Positions 53,127 to 61,004 of a stretch of 64,000 nucleotides of DNA are shown piece by piece (position 1 is the first letter of the stretch; each line of letters begins with the position of its first letter). The position numbers and the translations under genes are program-made. Source of the stretch: Streptomyces sp. MUM 203J (GTDB lineage: Bacteria; Actinomycetota; Actinomycetes; Streptomycetales; Streptomycetaceae); contig NZ_JADWYO010000017.1 of NCBI RefSeq assembly GCF_022414595.1, positions 30,930 to 94,929 on the forward strand. The letters are read 5' to 3'. The notes under the pieces were generated by a model that saw only the letters and a program-made list of their open reading frames with translations, was not told where the DNA came from and made no database searches.

Positions 53127-53497
53127 AACGCTCGGAGCGACGGGCCGGGGCCCCCGTGAGCGAGGGCCGGCCGCGGCGGAACTCCTGGGGCCTGAGGGGA
53201 CCACTTCGCGCGGACCTGCGGGGACGGGAGGCGGTCCGGGGCGGTGCCGCCGGGCTGCGGGAGCAGGGTCCGGACGGCGAAGTCGGCCGGGCGACGCGGG
53301 GCGGGGGGCTCCACCCCGGACCGTCCGACGGGCGGCGCGCGTCCCTTCCCGGAGCCGGAGGGGCCCGCCCCCGGACGCCGCGTCGCGGCTGAAGGCCGGC
53401 CGGCAGGCGGGCCGGCCTTCAGCCGCTCCGGCCTCCGAGGAGCGGGTGAGGCGGGAATGCGCCTGCCCGCTCGCCCCCGGCCGGCCTGCCTGTGCGC
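53127..53497. other. Intergenic region with a chitinase terminator
   Basis: About 370 bp between the cebR-like promoter and the chitinase stop. A 17-bp perfect stem (53385-53401 with 53410-53426, loop GGCAGGCG) lies 72 bp after the minus-strand chitinase stop and is its likely terminator. The rest is G/C-rich with no credible frame; it might be what remains after loss of neighbouring genes. Confidence 0.6.
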
Positions 53498-54967
53498 CTA
53501 CCTGTACGCCGCGAAGGCCCGCGTGAACGCCAGCGGCTCCTGCAGGATCGAACTGCACGTCGCGTCGGCCCGGTTCACCGCCCCGTCGGCGCACTGCTTG
53601 TCACGGGTGGACGACCACATGGACAGCCACCCCAGGTTCTTCCGCTTCGCGAAGTCGACGAGCCGGCTGGCGTCGTCCGCCCGGAAGACCTCGACCGTGA
53701 CGTCGTTGACACCGATCATCGGTGTGACCGCGACGGCCTTCCACGCGTCCGCGTCGGACAGTCCGAGCACGCCCTTGATCTGCGCCTGCGTCGCGGTCGC
53801 AGCCTGGATCGCGTAGGTGCCCATGTCACCGCTGTAGGCGGGTCCGTAGTCCATCGCCATGATGTTGACGGCATCGATCCGGACGCCGTTCCGCTTGGCG
53901 TCGGCCAGCAGGTCGACCCCCGCCTGGGTGAGCCCCTCGGGCATCACCGGAAGCGTGAAGGACACGTCCAGGCCGGGGTGGGCCTTCTGGAGCGCGGCGA
54001 CGGCCTGGGCGCGGCGTGAGTTGGCGGCGGTGTCGGGGAGGGCGGCGCCCTCGATGTCGAAGTCGACCCTGGTCAGCTCGTACTGGTCGACGACCCTCCC
54101 GTACGCGGCCGTGAGCGCCTCGGGTGTCGCGCAGTTGAGCGCCAGCTCGCGTCCGGCGGCCCCGCCGAACGACACCCGAACGTCGCCGCCCTCGGCGCGC
54201 AGGGCGCCGATCTGGGCGGCCACCCTGTCGCTCGCCAGGTCGGTGACGCCGCCCCAGCGAGGCTCGCAGCCGCCGCCCGCCGTGACGAAGGCCAGGTTGA
54301 AGTCCTTCACCCCGGTCCTGGCAGCGGTGTCGAGCAGGTCGTAGGCGGGGTAGAGGGAGGTGTCGACGTACGGGGCGAAACGCCCGCCCGCCGACGGCGT
54401 CCCGGTCGGGGCGGGCTTCGTCACGCTCGGCGTCGGGGTGGCCGTGACGGTCTGCGAGGGCGACGGCGCCCCGCTCACGGTCGGGCTCGGGGGCGTGGGC
54501 TCCGTGGGGCGGCCGGTCGGCCGCGGGGTCGCGCCGCCCTCGGCGGAGCACCTGACCTGGTTCACCAGGCACCCGGCCGGGTCGCCCGCACCGCCGGACG
54601 TGACGAAGCCGACCGTCACCGACGCGCCCGGCGCCAGCTCCCTGTTCCAGTTCGCGGGCTTCACGGTGACGTGCCGGCCGTCCACCGTGTGCTCGCCGTT
54701 CCAGAGGGACGCGATCCGGGTCCCGGCGGGGAGGTCGAACTCCAGGGTCCAGCCGGAGCGTGCGGCGCCGGTCGTGTTGGTGATTACGTACTGACCGGTG
54801 TAACCGCCGTCCCAGGAGCTGGCCCTGGTGTACGCGGCGCTCACAGCCGCGGCCTGAGCGGTGCCGGTGAACGCGAAGGCCGCGCCTCCGGCGACCGCCG
54901 CCGCGACCAGCGCGCCGATCGCCTTGGCCCGGCCGCTCGCGCGGCGGCGGTGCGTTGCTGTGCCCAT
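53498..54967 (-). CDS. Secreted chitinase, CBM2 plus GH18 domain
   Basis: A 489-residue exported enzyme. Signal peptide residues 1-40 (basic ATHRRRASGRAKAIGALVAA, ending AQAAA). A family-2 carbohydrate-binding module spans about 41-143 (Trp-rich ASSWDGGYTGQYVITNTTGAARSGWTLEFDLP read in parts; Cys pair at CLVNQVRC). A Pro/Thr/Ser linker (145-195) leads to a GH18 barrel (200-489) with RVDFDIEGAAL, the DxxDxDxE catalytic motif with Glu as acid, and NIMAMDYGPA. It degrades chitin outside the cell. The ribosome site lies in a hairpin (see next feature). Confidence 0.9.
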   Translation of the reverse strand: MGTATHRRRASGRAKAIGALVAAAVAGGAAFAFTGTAQAAAVSAAYTRASSWDGGYTGQYVITNTTGAARSGWTLEFDLPAGTRIASLWNGEHTVDGRHVTVKPANWNRELAPGASVTVGFVTSGGAGDPAGCLVNQVRCSAEGGATPRPTGRPTEPTPPSPTVSGAPSPSQTVTATPTPSVTKPAPTGTPSAGGRFAPYVDTSLYPAYDLLDTAARTGVKDFNLAFVTAGGGCEPRWGGVTDLASDRVAAQIGALRAEGGDVRVSFGGAAGRELALNCATPEALTAAYGRVVDQYELTRVDFDIEGAALPDTAANSRRAQAVAALQKAHPGLDVSFTLPVMPEGLTQAGVDLLADAKRNGVRIDAVNIMAMDYGPAYSGDMGTYAIQAATATQAQIKGVLGLSDADAWKAVAVTPMIGVNDVTVEVFRADDASRLVDFAKRKNLGWLSMWSSTRDKQCADGAVNRADATCSSILQEPLAFTRAFAAYR

Positions 54968-54974
54968 GGGTGTG

Positions 54975-55009
54975 CCTGCCTCGTGTGGGGTGGGGGGTGG
55001 TGAGGCAGG
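54975..55009 (-). promoter_or_regulatory. Hairpin sequestering the chitinase ribosome site
   Basis: In the mRNA, CCTGCCTC (55009-55002) can pair perfectly with GAGGCAGG (54982-54975), the purine-rich ribosome-binding stretch 7 nt before ATG 54967, around a 19-nt C-rich loop. This could limit translation until opened. It is a structure seen on paper only. Confidence 0.45.
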
Positions 55010-55072
55010 ACGCTAGCGCGCCGGAATCAGGCAAACCGCCCCATCCGGACGGCCGTTGTCGATCTTAGGGCG

Positions 55073-55102
55073 CCCTTAAGGAACGCATCGGCAGCCGTTA
55101 AG
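55073..55102. promoter_or_regulatory. CCsTTAAG direct repeats between the kinase and chitinase genes
   Basis: CCCTTAAG (55073-55080) and CCGTTAAG (55095-55102) are repeated exactly 22 bp apart, two helical turns, upstream of the chitinase. Such same-face repeats suit an OmpR-type dimer pair; the response regulator at 56510 is the nearest candidate. Unproven. Confidence 0.35.
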
Positions 55103-56513
55103 AAGTCTCCCGCACCACCTGCCGCCCCCGGCGGCCCACGCGGCGGGCGCCCCTGCCGGAGCGGCGCCCCACACCCGTACCACCGGACCGGCGCCCGTCG
55201 TCGAGGCCGAGCCAGACCCGAACCTCCGTGCCGCCCAGCACGGAGCGGCCGAGCCGTACGTCCCCGCCCGTGGACTCCGCGACGCGGCGCACGATGTCCA
55301 GGCCGAGGCCGGTGGAGCCGGTGCGCTCCCCGCCGTTGCCCCGGGTGAGGGCGGCCTCGGGGTCCTCGATGCCGGGACCGGCGTCCGAGACGAGCACGAT
55401 GACGGCGTCCTCGCCGTTGTGGACGTCCACCGAGAAGGCGGTGCCCTCCGGAGTGTGCCGGAACACGTTGCCGAGCAACGCGTCGAGCGCGGCGACGAGT
55501 TCGGGGCGGGCCACCGGGATGCGGACCGGGCGGTCGACCCCGGCGAGCCGCACCTTGCGGTCCTCGTCCTCCGCGAGCGCCGACCAGAACGCCATGCGCT
55601 CCCGTACGACCTCCGAGACGTCGCACCCGGACCCCGGCCCCACCGCCTGCGTCTGGGGCTTCGCCTCGCGGGCCGTCCGGATGATGGTGTCGACCTCCCG
55701 TTCGAGCTGCTCGACGGCGGCACGGGTCTGGTCGGCGGCCGGGCCCTCCCCGAGCGAGGCGGCGTTGAGACGCAGGACGGTGAGCGGGGTGCGCAGGCGG
55801 TGGGAGAGGTCGGCGGCCAGTTCGCGCTCGTTGGCGAGGAGCTGGACGACCTGGTCGGCCATGGAGTTGAACGCGACGGCGGCGGACCTGAGTTCGGCGG
55901 GGCCCTCTTCCCGCACCCGGGCGCCGAGCTTTCCGTCGCCCAGGTCGCGGGCGGCACGGGCGAGGCGCTGGGCGGGCAGCACCATCCGGACGCCCAGCCG
56001 GTCGGCCACGGCGACGGAGCCGACGATCAGGGCGGCGGCGACGGCGGCCAGGGTCAGCCACGCGGTCGCGAGGCCGTTGGTCAGCTCGCCCTCGGGGACG
56101 TACACCTCGACGATGGCGATCTGGCCGGTGCCGAGAGCGGTCGGCTGGAGCAGCACGGAGCCGCCGTCGACTTCGGTGATGGCGGCACGCGGGACGCGCC
56201 GTACGGTCTCCAGGTCTGCGTCGGGGGCGCGCCCGGTGCCGATCTCCAGTGGCTCCGGCCGCCCCGGCGGCGCGGGGATGTGGACGGCCATGCGCCCGTC
56301 GGCGCCCGACTGGGTGGAGGCGACGGCCCGTTCGAGGGCGGCGCGGTCGGTGGTGATGGAGAGGGTCGGGCCGATGGCGGCGGCCTGCCGCTCGGCGTTG
56401 CCGAAGGCCCGGTCGCGGGCCAGTTCCTTGATGACCAGTCCCAGCGGCACGGCGAAGGCGAGCACGACCATGACGGTGACGGCCAGCGCGACCTTGACGA
56501 GCGCCCATCTCAT
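55098..56513 (-). CDS. Sensor histidine kinase
   Basis: A 471-residue membrane kinase. TM1 at residues 5-28 (VKVALAVTVMVVLAFAVPLGLV), an extracytoplasmic domain to about 145, TM2 at 147-170 (LTLAAVAAALIVGSVAVADRL), HAMP to 225 (LARAARDLGDGKLG), H-box ELAADLSHRLRTPLTVLRL, N-box LLGNVFRHTPEG, G1 DAGPGIED and G2 GSTGLGLDIVRRV. The Arg-rich tail of 30 residues is unusual. ATG 56513 overlaps the response-regulator stop by 4 bp (ATGA), so the pair is co-translated. Confidence 0.9.
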   Translation of the reverse strand: MRWALVKVALAVTVMVVLAFAVPLGLVIKELARDRAFGNAERQAAAIGPTLSITTDRAALERAVASTQSGADGRMAVHIPAPPGRPEPLEIGTGRAPDADLETVRRVPRAAITEVDGGSVLLQPTALGTGQIAIVEVYVPEGELTNGLATAWLTLAAVAAALIVGSVAVADRLGVRMVLPAQRLARAARDLGDGKLGARVREEGPAELRSAAVAFNSMADQVVQLLANERELAADLSHRLRTPLTVLRLNAASLGEGPAADQTRAAVEQLEREVDTIIRTAREAKPQTQAVGPGSGCDVSEVVRERMAFWSALAEDEDRKVRLAGVDRPVRIPVARPELVAALDALLGNVFRHTPEGTAFSVDVHNGEDAVIVLVSDAGPGIEDPEAALTRGNGGERTGSTGLGLDIVRRVAESTGGDVRLGRSVLGGTEVRVWLGLDDGRRSGGTGVGRRSGRGARRVGRRGRQVVRETS

Positions 56514-57217
56514 GGGCGGGGCTCCTGAGGCGGCTCCAGCTTCACACCCACACCCCTCAGCGTGTGCAGATAGCGCGGCTTGGCGGCCGTCTCGCCCAGT
56601 TTGCGGCGCAGCCAGGACAGATGGACGTCGATGGTCTGGTCGTCGCCGTACGCCTGCTGCCACACCTCCGCGAGAAGCTCCCGGCGCGGCACGACGACAC
56701 CGGGACGGCCGGCGAGGTAGGCGAGCAGATCGAACTCACGGCGAGTCAGATCCAGCGGTCTGGCGTCGAGTTCGGCCTGGCGGCGCAGCGGGTCGATGGC
56801 GAGCCCGCCGACCCGGAGCACCGTGCTGTACGGCAGTTCCCCGGCCGAACCGGCGGCTCGCGCCCGGCGCAGGACGGCGGCGATGCGGGCCGACAGGTGT
56901 TCCACGGAGAACGGCTTGGTGAGGTAGTCGTCGGCGCCCTCGTTGAGGAGCCGTACGATCTCGGCCTCGTCGTCCCGGGCGGTGGCGATGATCACCGGTA
57001 CGTCGGTGATGCCGCGCAGCATCTTGAGCGCCTCCGCCCCGTCGAGATCGGGCAGACCGAGGTCCAGGATGACGACGTCGAAGCGGAGATGGGCCACCTC
57101 GCGCAGCGCCTCCAGGGCCGTGCCGACGCTCCGTACGGTGTGGGAGGCCTCGGTCAGGTGCCGGATCAGGGCGGAGCGCACGAACTGGTCGTCCTCGACC
57201 ACGAGCACACTTGCCAT
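56510..57217 (-). CDS. OmpR-family response regulator
   Basis: A 235-residue regulator with a typical receiver (VLVVEDDQFVRSALIRHL, phospho-Asp in VVILDLGLPDLDG, Lys in DDYLTKPF) and an OmpR winged helix (REFDLLAYLAGRPGVVVPRRELLAEVWQQ, TIDVHLSWLRRKLG, LRGVGVKLE). ATG 57217 is used; 57226 adds three residues. It precedes its kinase in one operon. Target genes are unknown; the chitinase downstream is a candidate. Confidence 0.92.
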   Translation of the reverse strand: MASVLVVEDDQFVRSALIRHLTEASHTVRSVGTALEALREVAHLRFDVVILDLGLPDLDGAEALKMLRGITDVPVIIATARDDEAEIVRLLNEGADDYLTKPFSVEHLSARIAAVLRRARAAGSAGELPYSTVLRVGGLAIDPLRRQAELDARPLDLTRREFDLLAYLAGRPGVVVPRRELLAEVWQQAYGDDQTIDVHLSWLRRKLGETAAKPRYLHTLRGVGVKLEPPQEPRP

Positions 57218-57303
57218 GGGCGGCACCGTACGCCATGAGGCGGAATGAGGGGGACCGGTGTTGACGCCGGGGCGGCTGGTGTACGGGATACCGGTGGTGC
57301 ACT

Positions 57304-57882
57304 ATGGCCCGGATGCACAGAGGACTCGTCCATGCCCTGGCGTGGTCGCTCGCCACGGGCGCGGCGGTCACTCTGTCGTGGTGGGGCGTGCACACGGTGA
57401 TGGCCGGGACGGTGTACGACCGCCCCGCGGCGGTCCCGCTGGCGAGGGTGACGGAGAGCCCGGCGCCGGTGGCTTCGTCGACGTGGCGCCCGAGGCCGAG
57501 GACGCCGGTACCGTCGCTCTCCGCGTCGCCCTCTTCTCCGGAGCCGTCCACGTCGGCGCCGGGCCCGGGCGCGGGCTCAGGTTCGGGCGGCCCCCGCACG
57601 TCCCCGTCCCCTTCGGCACCCCCCTCCCCCGCCCCGTCCGCCCCGCCCCCCGCCGGTTCGGTCAAGAGTTACGTCGTGGACGGCGGCCGGGTCGCCTTCG
57701 ACATCAGGGACGACTCGGCGGAACTGGTCTCGGCCACGCCCGCGTCGGGCTGGCAGATGCAGGTGTGGACCCAGGAGACCTGGATCCGGGTGACGTTCAC
57801 CCGGACCGGCCGCGAGGTCTCGGTGTTCTGCGTCTGGCACGACACGGCCCCGCGCGTGGAGATCGACGAGCGGGACACCTAG
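57304..57882 (+). CDS. Membrane-anchored or secreted protein with Pro/Ser linker
   Basis: A 192-residue protein: an N-terminal hydrophobic segment (residues 8-35, LVHALAWSLATGAAVTLSWWGVHTVMAG) acts as signal anchor, a Pro/Ser/Thr-rich linker spans about 40-118, and a compact 70-residue domain follows (KSYVVDGGRVAFDIRDDSAELVSATP, WQMQVWTQETWIRVTFTRTGREVSVFCVWHD). The C-terminal domain is presumably extracellular. No family is recognised. It sits divergent from the two-component system and its stop abuts the stop of the next gene. Confidence 0.65.
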   Translation: MARMHRGLVHALAWSLATGAAVTLSWWGVHTVMAGTVYDRPAAVPLARVTESPAPVASSTWRPRPRTPVPSLSASPSSPEPSTSAPGPGAGSGSGGPRTSPSPSAPPSPAPSAPPPAGSVKSYVVDGGRVAFDIRDDSAELVSATPASGWQMQVWTQETWIRVTFTRTGREVSVFCVWHDTAPRVEIDERDT

Positions 57883-59265
57883 TCAGTCGAACGTCGACGG
57901 CGGCGGTAGGGGAGAGTCCGCGGCGTTCGCGTCGGTGACGGGCGCCGCCCCGCCGGCGAAGTCGGTGAGCCCCCGGCCGTGTTCGACCCGCCCGGGGTGC
58001 GGGTCGGTGGCGACCCGACGGGTCAGTTCGGCCACGGGGAGCGGGGTGTCGGAGCCGACGAGGACGGCGTTGCCGAAGCGGCGGCCGCGCAGGACGGCGG
58101 GGTCGGCGGCGAGGGCCAGCTCGGGGAAGACGGGGGCGGCGGTGGCGATCTGACCGCGCAGGAAGACGAGCGGGGGGCCGTCGGTGAGGTTCGCGGCGTA
58201 CGTCCCGCCGGGCTTCAGGACGCGGCGTACCTCGGTGAGGAACTCGGTGCTGGTGAGGTGGGCGGGGGTGCGGGCGCCGGTGAACACGTCCGCGATGACG
58301 AGGTCGGCCCAGGCGTCGGGCAGCTTGCCGAGCCCGGCGCGGGCGTCGCCGCCGCGGACGCGGATGCGGGCGCCGGGGTCGAGGGGCAGGGCCTGGCGGA
58401 CGAACTGCACCAGTGGGGTGTCGATCTCGACCACCTGCTGCGTGGAGCGAGGGCGGGTCGCGGCGACGTACCGGGCGAGGGTGAGCGCGCCGCCACCGAG
58501 GTGCAGGGCGTGCACGGGGCGCCCGGCGGGCGCGGCGAGGTCGATGACGTGGCCGAGGCGGCGCTGGTAGGCGAAGTCCAGGTGCGTGGGGTCGTCGAGG
58601 TCGACGTGCGACTGCGGGGCGCGGTCGATGAGCAGGGTCCAGGCGTTGGACCGGTCCCGGTCAGGAACCAGCTCCGCGACCCCGCCGTCGACGGTCGCGG
58701 CCAGTGTCTCCGGGCCCGCGCCCCGGCTGCGCTTCTGCTTGCCCTTTGCCACGGGGTCATTATCCGCGGCTTCCCGAACCTGGGGGCTCCGACCCCAGCC
58801 CAGATAGGGCGTCGGGCGGTGCTCCAGGAAGTGGCGGATCCGTAGCCGCTGGGTGTGGTGCATGGGCAGTGAGTCGAGCTCCCCGGCCTCCACGAAACGG
58901 AGTTCCGTGCTCTCCTCCGAGATGGCCAGGTTGCCATCGACGACGCGGGCGGTGAAGCAGACGTTTAACTGCCGACGTACCTCACCGTCGCTGTACGCGA
59001 TGATGTGGCGCGGGTCGGTGTACGTGCCGACGAGCCCCGTGATCTCGACGTCGAGCCCGGTCTCCTCCTTGACCTCCCGCACGGCCGTACCCGGCAGGGA
59101 GTCCCCCATGTCCATCGCACCACCGGGCAGTGCCCACAGGTCGTTGTCCCTACGCCGCTGGAGGAGGATGCGGCCGCTCTCGTAGGTGACCACGGCGGAC
59201 GCCGCCACGACCAGGCTGTTCGGCTCCGGGGCGTTCGGGTCGTCGTAGTACTCGGTTCGGGCCAT
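57883..59265 (-). CDS. Nudix hydrolase fused in frame to a spermidine synthase-like methyltransferase
   Basis: One 460-residue frame carries two products normally encoded separately. Residues 1-155 are a Nudix hydrolase (MARTEYYDDPN..., Nudix box GAMDMGDSLPGTAVREVKEETGL; the first conserved Glu is Asp). After PTPYLG a TGG (58797-58795) stands where I recall the TGA stop of homologues. The SpeE-like part then begins near GTG 58752 (VAKGKQKRSRGAG) and has LHLGGGALTLARYVAAT, VVEIDTPLVQFVRQAL and DVFTGARTPAHLTSTEFLTEVRRVLKPGG. Only a weak ribosome site precedes GTG 58752. Either a true fusion or two genes joined by stop loss. Confidence 0.75.
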   Translation of the reverse strand: MARTEYYDDPNAPEPNSLVVAASAVVTYESGRILLQRRRDNDLWALPGGAMDMGDSLPGTAVREVKEETGLDVEITGLVGTYTDPRHIIAYSDGEVRRQLNVCFTARVVDGNLAISEESTELRFVEAGELDSLPMHHTQRLRIRHFLEHRPTPYLGWGRSPQVREAADNDPVAKGKQKRSRGAGPETLAATVDGGVAELVPDRDRSNAWTLLIDRAPQSHVDLDDPTHLDFAYQRRLGHVIDLAAPAGRPVHALHLGGGALTLARYVAATRPRSTQQVVEIDTPLVQFVRQALPLDPGARIRVRGGDARAGLGKLPDAWADLVIADVFTGARTPAHLTSTEFLTEVRRVLKPGGTYAANLTDGPPLVFLRGQIATAAPVFPELALAADPAVLRGRRFGNAVLVGSDTPLPVAELTRRVATDPHPGRVEHGRGLTDFAGGAAPVTDANAADSPLPPPSTFD

Positions 59266-59336
59266 GCGCTCACTCTTCCACGGGGCCACAGTCAAGTCGC
59301 TGTCGCCGTGGTCGGCGTGGGCGTAGCGTCTTGGGC

Positions 59337-60551
59337 ATGGCTACCGAGCACCTTGGCGATCGCATGGGAAGGCTGCGGCGCCTTGCGGGTCTCACGCAGG
59401 AGGGACTGGCCGAACGCTCCGGCGTCTCCGTGGACGTGATCCGGAAGCTGGAGCAGCACCGGAAGCACAGTGCCCGGCTGCCGACCCTGCACGCGCTGGC
59501 CAAGGGGCTCGGGGCGGAACTGACGGCCCTCCTGGGGGATCCGCCGGGTGTGCCGTCCAGCGGTGAGACCGAACCGCCTCAACTGGTCGCTGTGCGACGG
59601 GCGATCATGCCGCCGCTGTTCGCACCTCCTGCCGAGCCCACGGGCGTGGAACACCTGTCCCTGCCCCTTCTGCGCGCCGAACTGGCCGACGGGTGGACGC
59701 TGTACCACTCGGCGGGCTTCGGCCGTCTCATGGAGGCGCTGCCCGGCATCATCACCGACGCCCGTCTGCTCGCGGCGGTGGGCGACGCGGAGCAGCGTGC
59801 GGCGGGGCAGGCCGCACTCGGCAAGGCGCTGCAACTGGGCGGGCACCTCGCCATCCGCCTCGGCAAGACCGACCTCGCGCTGTCGGCCCTGGAGCGCGCG
59901 TACGCGGCGGCCGGGCAGTCCTCGGACCCGCTGCTGGCCCCGATGGTGTCGAACTCGGTCGCCTGGGCGTACCAGCGGCAGGCCCGCCTGGACGATGCCC
60001 GCAACCTGGCCGTACACGCCGCGGACGGGGTGGAACGGGAGTGCACCGGGACGGCGGAGGGGGTCAGGGTGTGGGGCGGTCTGCTGATGTCCGCCGCCAC
60101 CTCCTACGCGCGCAGCGACGACTACGAGACGGCCAACGTCATGATGGTGGAGGCGGAGAAGGCCGCCGGCCGTCTGGCCACGCTGCCGCCGCCCGCCGAG
60201 GGCCGACTGGTGTCGGTGTTCAGCCGGTCGTCGGTACGGATCGAGCGGGTGCGGCTCGCGGTCCAGCACGAGCGCCCCGAGGAGGCCCTGGCGCTGGCCA
60301 AGGGCATAAGGCTCAGCAGGGACACCCCGCCCTCGTGGCGCACCTGGCTGCTGCTGGACGTGGCACGCGCCCACACCGACATGGGGGACGCGCCCGGAGC
60401 CGTACGAGCCCTCCAGAGCCTGCGCCGCGTCGCCCCGGGCTGGATGCGCCACCACACGCTCGCGGTTGCCATCGTCAGCGACCTGTGGAACGGCCCCACG
60501 CGCCCGCCGGGACTGCGCAAACTCGCGGAGTTCCTGGGGGGCGCCCATTAG
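59337..60551 (+). CDS. XRE-family regulator with helical-repeat sensor domain
   Basis: A 404-residue protein. Residues about 8-65 form an XRE HTH (MGRLRRLAGLTQEGLAERSGVSVDVIRKLEQHRKHSARLPTLHALAKGLG read in parts). Residues 120-400 are an alpha-helical TPR-like domain with several A-x-x-x-x-G/A repeats (LGKALQLGGHLAIRLGKTDLALSALERAYAAAG, ARNLAVHAADGVERE, EEALALAKGI). Streptomyces has many such regulators linked to small partner proteins and to development. ATG 59337 is used, 71 bp from the divergent Nudix gene. It is followed by two tiny genes. Confidence 0.82.
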   Translation: MATEHLGDRMGRLRRLAGLTQEGLAERSGVSVDVIRKLEQHRKHSARLPTLHALAKGLGAELTALLGDPPGVPSSGETEPPQLVAVRRAIMPPLFAPPAEPTGVEHLSLPLLRAELADGWTLYHSAGFGRLMEALPGIITDARLLAAVGDAEQRAAGQAALGKALQLGGHLAIRLGKTDLALSALERAYAAAGQSSDPLLAPMVSNSVAWAYQRQARLDDARNLAVHAADGVERECTGTAEGVRVWGGLLMSAATSYARSDDYETANVMMVEAEKAAGRLATLPPPAEGRLVSVFSRSSVRIERVRLAVQHERPEEALALAKGIRLSRDTPPSWRTWLLLDVARAHTDMGDAPGAVRALQSLRRVAPGWMRHHTLAVAIVSDLWNGPTRPPGLRKLAEFLGGAH

Positions 60552-60612
60552 CGCGCCAGACTAGGACGTTCCGTCCCTGTAGCCCTCCGTCGTACGGCAG
60601 CACGATCCATGT

Positions 60613-60813
60613 ATGACCACGGAACCCACGCGCTACAGCGCACCCCCGGTTGAACTGCCGCTGCGACTGGGCCTGGAACCGACCCCGGTCGCAGGATGCC
60701 CCGGCTGCACCGAACTCGCCGCCGTCCGGGACCGTGCCCGTGTCGGGGGCGACTTCACGACGGTCTCCGACTGCAACGTCCTGCTGCGGCGGCACCCGGA
60801 GGCGCACCGGTGA
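60613..60813 (+). CDS. Small Cys-containing partner protein of the XRE regulator
   Basis: A 66-residue protein with a CPGC motif (VAGCPGCTELAAVRDRARV) and a third Cys further on. It starts at ATG 60613, 61 bp after the XRE regulator, and its stop overlaps the next start (GTGA), so the two tiny genes are translated together. Consistent third-position G/C and tight spacing support it as real. I recall similar short genes beside such XRE proteins; function unknown. Confidence 0.65.
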   Translation: MTTEPTRYSAPPVELPLRLGLEPTPVAGCPGCTELAAVRDRARVGGDFTTVSDCNVLLRRHPEAHR

Positions 60814-60998
60814 TCCCCCGCGACGGCGGGCGCACCGCTGGGGACACCGGGCGGCCGTTGCTGACGCTGCGGGTGTCACGGGACAGCGGGCGTACGTGGG
60901 GCCCTCAGAAGGTCATCCGCAGCACTGAGGACCTGGCGCCGATGCTGTCCTCGGCCTGGCCCCTCTGCCGGTGCCCGAAGTGCGGCAAGCACGCGTAG
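60810..60998 (+). CDS. Small zinc-ribbon-like protein
   Basis: A 62-residue protein ending LCRCPKCGKHA, whose CxCxxC arrangement could bind zinc or a metal cluster. The middle reads LLTLRVSRDSGRTWGPQKVIRSTEDLAPML. GTG 60810 overlaps the previous stop by 4 bp. It ends 6 bp before the convergent helicase gene. Function unknown. Confidence 0.6.
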   Translation: MIPRDGGRTAGDTGRPLLTLRVSRDSGRTWGPQKVIRSTEDLAPMLSSAWPLCRCPKCGKHA

Positions 60999-61004
60999 CG
61001 CGCC

